Assembly (NCBI RefSeq): GCF_030867145.1 | Contig: NC_134415.1 | Coordinates: 65,563,300 to 65,627,299 of the forward strand | Source of the DNA: Opisthocomus hoazin | Taxonomy: Eukaryota; Chordata; Aves; Opisthocomiformes; Opisthocomidae | DNA length: 64,000 nucleotides | Direction: 5' to 3' | Shown: piece by piece, positions 59,901 through 64,000 of the stretch | Position numbering within the stretch: the stretch's first letter is position 1 | How the letters are laid out: each line of letters opens with the position of its first letter | The notes under the pieces: model-generated | The model's input: only the letters and a program-made list of their open reading frames with translations | Told to the model about the DNA's origin: nothing | The model's database searches: none | Position numbers and translations under genes: made by a program

Positions 59901-62539
59901 GGCCCGATGTAAATACACAGCTCACAATGACATTGTGCAGAGCTTTTGACTTGCACCATGATTTTGTTTATCATGCTTGTCCTTCCCACGCTCAGGGAAG
60001 GACATGCGTAGATATCCCTTCCTTATCTGTTCATGAAAAGAGTCGTTCAGTCTCATTTCTGTAATGGTGCTATTTTCGCCAAGCAGGGTAGTTAACCTTT
60101 TACTCAGACCAGCATCTGGGGATGGGACCAGCAACTGCACTAACACACAATAAGGTTTGAACTGTAACTTCATGTATAAAGCACAAAAGACTACAGTACT
60201 AGGAGAACAAACAAACAACCCAAATGCTGTAGCTGTCTCTAGCTTTCTCTTTTCTTAAGGGTCTCAGAATGTTCAAATGCATTTAAGAAAGTGAGAAGCT
60301 CCTGATTTTTCTTCTTTTACCTCGTTCAGAGCTCCAGCTAAACTGAGGCCCCCTTCCTTTACTGATGAAGGTTATTGACTCTCCTTCCTGTCTTGAACCA
60401 TCAGGGTCCTTCTCCCAGCCTGAAAGCAGACCAGCTGTCATGAAGAAGCTGGTCTGCATTACTATCCATTTGGCCAGTTTTGTCCCAGGTTACACATCAG
60501 ATCCCACATGCATTAGACAAACACAAATAACAGAGCACGAGAGGTCATCTGCCAACGCAGTGGCTATGGCACTGAAAACAGTTACGGTTACACTGAAAAC
60601 ACTGCAGCCTTTTACAGACTTGCTCATCGGCTCACAGCCCCACCTTCTTAATCTGTCCTTGCTACTTTTGTCTCTTTGCTTTCTTTCACCTTATGATTCA
60701 GGCAGGTACCTTTCTCAGCCTCAAATAAACCTGTTGTCTTTGTTTTGGTGGTTGACTTCCAAGTAGTCATCATCGCTGCTGCTGCTCTATCGGACAGGCA
60801 ACCATCCTAGTCAGCTGCTGCTAGACCAGTAACAGCGTTTGGTGATACCACAATTTCCATGGTGCATTATTTGTCTACTTCCTTCAGGATTCAGTGCAAG
60901 GGTAACTACAGGATATGCAGCATGGGCGTTTAAAGGCACTTTAATCCTAGGATATAAATAATGTCCTGGGTAGTGGAACAATTTCTTTCTTTTCTGGAAC
61001 AAGTGATAGAAGCCTCTGATAATTGCACAGCTTAGACTGCTTCAGGTCTCATCGCTTCAGTTTTCCGGTTCCTGGAACAGTGAATTTCAAAAGAATGGGT
61101 AGCCGAAGAGAATCAAAATGGGCAGAAATTTGAAATGACTGTTAGAGAGTAAGGATGATGCTCCTGGAAGATCAAAATGTGTATTTTTACCATAAGTGTG
61201 TATGAGAAGATCACTGAACTTCCTGACAGATTGACGGGATGTATAAAAGTTGAATGATCGCTAATAAGCACTTTTTTTTCCTGGGGTGGGGGTGTCTGAT
61301 TATTTATACCTTTCGAAGGTGAACACAGCTAGTGCTTTTAATCACTGGGGAAAAGCTGTGGTTAGATATAACTTCGTGTCTGTGATTTTGCTTTGTAAGA
61401 GGATTTAAACAAAAGGTGGCGCTACCTTTGAAACATGCCTTTCCTAAGATTATTCTTATTGAGCCTCATACAGGCTCCAAATTCATTCCCACACTGATCC
61501 TGTATCTACCTTAGTTTTTCAAAGGACCTTGGGTGGTATTTCAAAGCCAAGACCATGAAGGTCCAGAACGTAGCCTGGTTTGTGAGAAAGCACGTAAGTA
61601 ACTGCAACAGCTATCATCAAGAATCAGAGGAGCAGGCATTTCAGACTAAGTAAGGTGAAGATCCTGTTCCTGCTTCTGCAAGGACAGCAAAACCCCAAGG
61701 AGCACTACTGCACGTGCACATGAAAGCACAATAACTCTGTGACACAATTAAGTGATAGCTAAAAAACAAACAAGCAAACAAACAAGCAAGCTGTGGAAAC
61801 TTGTCCCACGATGTGAGAAGTTGTTTCTCTTCTCAAGACCTTTCTCAGAGGCATGTGACCACTGCTTGGGCTGAGCATGAAAAGGAGTGCAAAGGAGGAA
61901 GTCACAGCATGCTTTACATGATAACTGCCAATTTTTTTTTCTCTTTTCCAGTGTGTAACAATTCAACACAAAGAAGACTCTTTGCAAGTTTGTAATGCTT
62001 GGGTGGGGATGGTCTCCACTGGTTGCACAGTGAGAGCAGCCCCTGCCAGCAGCTGTGTGCAGGGGTCTAGTGGCACAGGCAGAAGGTCTGCCAGGTGCAG
62101 CTCTCATAACCGCAATTACAGTTCCTTAATTTCTCTGTAGAGAGCTGACTTAATTTTTATTCATTGTTTTCACCTTTTGTAAGGTTCCGTCAAGTCTGTG
62201 CAGTATTGTCGTAAAAAACCCCCGACCTTCTTAAGCTCTGTTGATGTGACACCTACCTTAGGCACACTGTCAGCCTTTGAGATGACTGTCGGAATAGCTA
62301 ACCTCCATCCAGGGCTGATGATTCCTTGTTCTCACTTACTTTTGTGTAACATATTATTTTGATGTGCCAGAAAATATCACGTAAGTGTGCCACCACTCAG
62401 GAAGCAAAACTCCACACGCCAGTGAGCGGACAATGTCTCAACCCAGACAGCTAAGCACTCACTGGTTGTGAAGCTCATTACCGCGCTCGCACTAAGCACA
62501 AAGTCCAGCTTGTGAGCGCAGTGCTGCTAGGTAATGTGA
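56965..62539. other. Non-coding single-copy sequence, no gene recognised
   Basis: 5.6 kb of mostly AT-rich DNA upstream of the right-hand CpG island. No recognisable exon, repeat family or RNA gene was seen. The composition rises toward GC near 62.5 kb. Confidence 0.55.
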
Positions 62540-64000
62540 GCGTGGCTTCATGACCCGCTCTTCTCTGCAGCCTCAGTGCAGCTGGGAGGAGACGCTGGCT
62601 CTCTAACCCGCGCCCACCCTGCACCCCGCATCTCCACCGCGTCGCCCGTGGGGACAGCGACACTTCGGAGGCCCCATCTTCTCCAGCAGTGCTGCCCGCC
62701 TGCCATCTCCCCTCTCCCAGCCGCTTGCTCCCTCCCGCGCGGCACGTCGCACCGCCTCCTCGGTTTCGCAGATGCGGGTGGCGGGCGGCAGGAAAAGCAG
62801 TTCCTCCACACCTTTCCCCGGGAAGCGGGATGAAGCCTGGGGTAGGAAACAACAGCAAAGGAGCGGCTGAGGTAACATTTCCCAAGAGCGGCGTGAAAAA
62901 GGGGAAGCGCGATGACCCCGAGCAGCAGCTCTTTCTTCCTTTCTCTCTCTCTGAAAGCCTGGGAAGACGCGTGGGCACCAAGGATCCCTCAAGCTGCCTC
63001 CATTTTAGGTGTGGGGGGAAAAAAACAAAAAAGAGCTATCTGCAGAATCTCTGGCAGGAGCCTGAGGTGCTGCCATGGCCTCCCAGCAGCCAGGGAGGGG
63101 TGCAGCAGCAGAGGCTTCCTCCGTGCCCTTCTCCTCCTCCTCTGGCCCAGGATGGCCCTCAGGTCGGCCGGCCATGGCGCGGGGTTCTCTGGCACTGGGG
63201 ACACCGGGGTCGGGGGCAGAGGGACAGGAGGGCGGGAAAGCTGCCAGCTCCATCTTGCCTGGCAGCACTTCACTGCATCTTCTGCAGGGCCTACAAGTTT
63301 AGTTATTCTCAAGGAAGCATGAACCCTCTCAGCGTAAGTCAGGATTCCTCCACACGTATAAACTCAAAGTGCTCCTTCTGAAAAACCCCACGTGACGAAC
63401 GCTTTGTGTCTTTTTAAGAAATGGGGAGAGAGCAGAAGCCCCAACGTGACGAGGAGGAGGACGAGGCTTTCTCAGCGGCCGGGGCTGGCACGTATGGCAC
63501 GCTGTCGGCCCTCAAAACAACGAACGGAGCCGGGGCACCGCAGAGGCCCACATCCCCCCCTCCGCGGGGCGCCGCGCCAGGCCGGGCCGGGCAGGAGTGC
63601 GGCGCCGCCTCAGGCCGCTCCGCCCCGGCGCGGGGGCCGCCCGGGAAGCCCGCCGCTGCCCGGCAGTGACCCGGGGCGGGGCCGCCCGCCCCGCCCCTTC
63701 CCGGCCGTGCCCGCGGGGAGCGCAGCGCGCAGGCGCCGGAGGAGAGCTGAGGCGAGGGGAGCGCGGCGCGGCCCCCAGCCGCCGCCGCCATGCGGGTGCC
63801 GCTGGCCCTCCTGGCGCTGGCGACGCTGCTGGCACCGCGCCGGGGCGCGGCCTCCCGCGGGGAGCAGCCGCCCGCAGGTAACGGAACGGGACGAGATGGG
63901 ATGGGCGGGCCGGACGGCAGCACGAGCCGCGGTGGGGGCCCCGGTACCCGCGTCGCTGCCGCCGCCCCCCGGGGCGCGGGGAGCCGGAGGGGAAGCGGCT
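62540..64000 (+). promoter_or_regulatory. CpG-rich promoter region of the right-edge gene
   Basis: CpG density rises at about 62.54-62.90 kb, falls, and becomes very high from 63.46 kb to the window end. GC boxes GGGGCGGGGC (63673-63682) and CCGCCCCGCCCC (63686-63697) lie about 100 bp upstream of the predicted start codon, and no TATA box is visible, as in housekeeping-type promoters. A CACGTG E-box (63389-63394) overlaps a TGACG half-site (63393-63397), and a second TGACG lies at 63447-63451. Transcription most likely starts between 63.69 and 63.78 kb. Confidence 0.75.
63790..63877 (+). CDS. First coding exon (signal peptide) of a secreted or membrane protein; gene continues beyond the window
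   Basis: An ATG in the context GCCGCCGCCATGC (a strong Kozak sequence) starts a frame beginning MRVPLALLALATLL, then APRRGAASRGEQPPA. That gives a basic residue, a hydrophobic leucine/alanine core of about 12 residues, and a small-residue stretch (GAAS) fitting a cleavage site: a classic signal peptide. After 29 codons plus one base the sequence reads CCGCAG|GTAACG, a good 5' splice donor, so the intron is phase 1, common after signal-peptide exons. The frame sits directly downstream of GC boxes in a CpG island. The mature part is outside the window, so identity is open. SEL1L is one candidate: its mammalian protein also begins with MRV and a leucine-rich signal peptide followed by an acidic/serine segment, and that gene has a large gene-poor region upstream. 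The match is short and this remains speculation. Confidence 0.7.

Noticed and set aside
62689..63381. Open frame of 230 codons upstream of the signal-peptide exon
   Set aside because: Low-complexity composition changing along its length, no recognised domain, and it lies outside the probable transcript start; treated as a composition effect.
63421..63669. ATG-started 82-codon frame just upstream of the GC boxes
   Set aside because: It could be an upstream ORF if transcription starts early, but the GC boxes lie downstream of it, so it is probably not transcribed. The second half is Pro/Arg/Gly low complexity.
1..64000. Search for tRNA, rRNA, CRISPR arrays, intact retroviral gag/pol/env and DNA transposons
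   Set aside because: No tRNA B-box with a fitting partner, no regularly spaced repeats, and no retroviral protein motifs were seen; the ERV signal is limited to two solo LTRs.

Overview
The window looks like bird nuclear DNA. The evidence is five insertions of one CR1 LINE subfamily, recognisable by a shared 3' end closing on ATTCTGTG octamers, one older CR1 of a different subfamily, and two solo LTRs of a family that is, from memory, very common in avian genomes (5' end TGTCCTGGTTTTGGCTGGGA). There are no bacterial-type operons, no tRNA or rRNA genes and no CRISPR array. The species cannot be read from the sequence.

Layout. Position 1-200 is the edge of a CpG-rich stretch. From about 0.2 to 33 kb the sequence is single-copy, mostly AT-rich and apparently gene-free. 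It carries a short CR1 tail (2740-3012), an unrecognised open frame with a splice-acceptor-like 5' edge (7227-7493), a degenerate 65-bp palindrome (9645-9709), a GC-rich patch (13.83-14.28 kb), an ATT microsatellite (23096-23150), a probable very old CR1 remnant (about 24.13-24.30 kb) and a candidate conserved noncoding block (31.44-32.16 kb). A second CR1 tail lies at 33013-33456. It is followed by a strong CpG island (33.95-34.84 kb) with six CREB/ATF-like sites, which looks like the promoter of an unannotated transcript.

From 36.8 to 57 kb the region is dense in mobile elements: a plus-strand solo LTR (36778-37372), the longest CR1 (41538-43551, a dead reverse transcriptase), a minus-strand solo LTR (43733-44366), a C29 homopolymer (46489-46517), the older minus-strand CR1 (47149-48179), a G-rich quadruplex-prone patch (54.45-54.73 kb) and two more CR1 copies (55030-55254 minus, 56201-56964 plus).

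The only convincing host gene is at the right edge. A CpG island (about 62.54-64.0 kb) leads into a first coding exon (63790-63877) that encodes a signal peptide and ends in a good splice donor; the rest of the gene lies beyond the window. More than 60 kb upstream without other coding exons suggests a gene flanked by a desert. SEL1L is one speculative candidate. No novel multi-gene system was found. The best leads are the CRE-rich orphan CpG island, a 1-nt deletion shared by two CR1 copies, and the inverted LTR pair.
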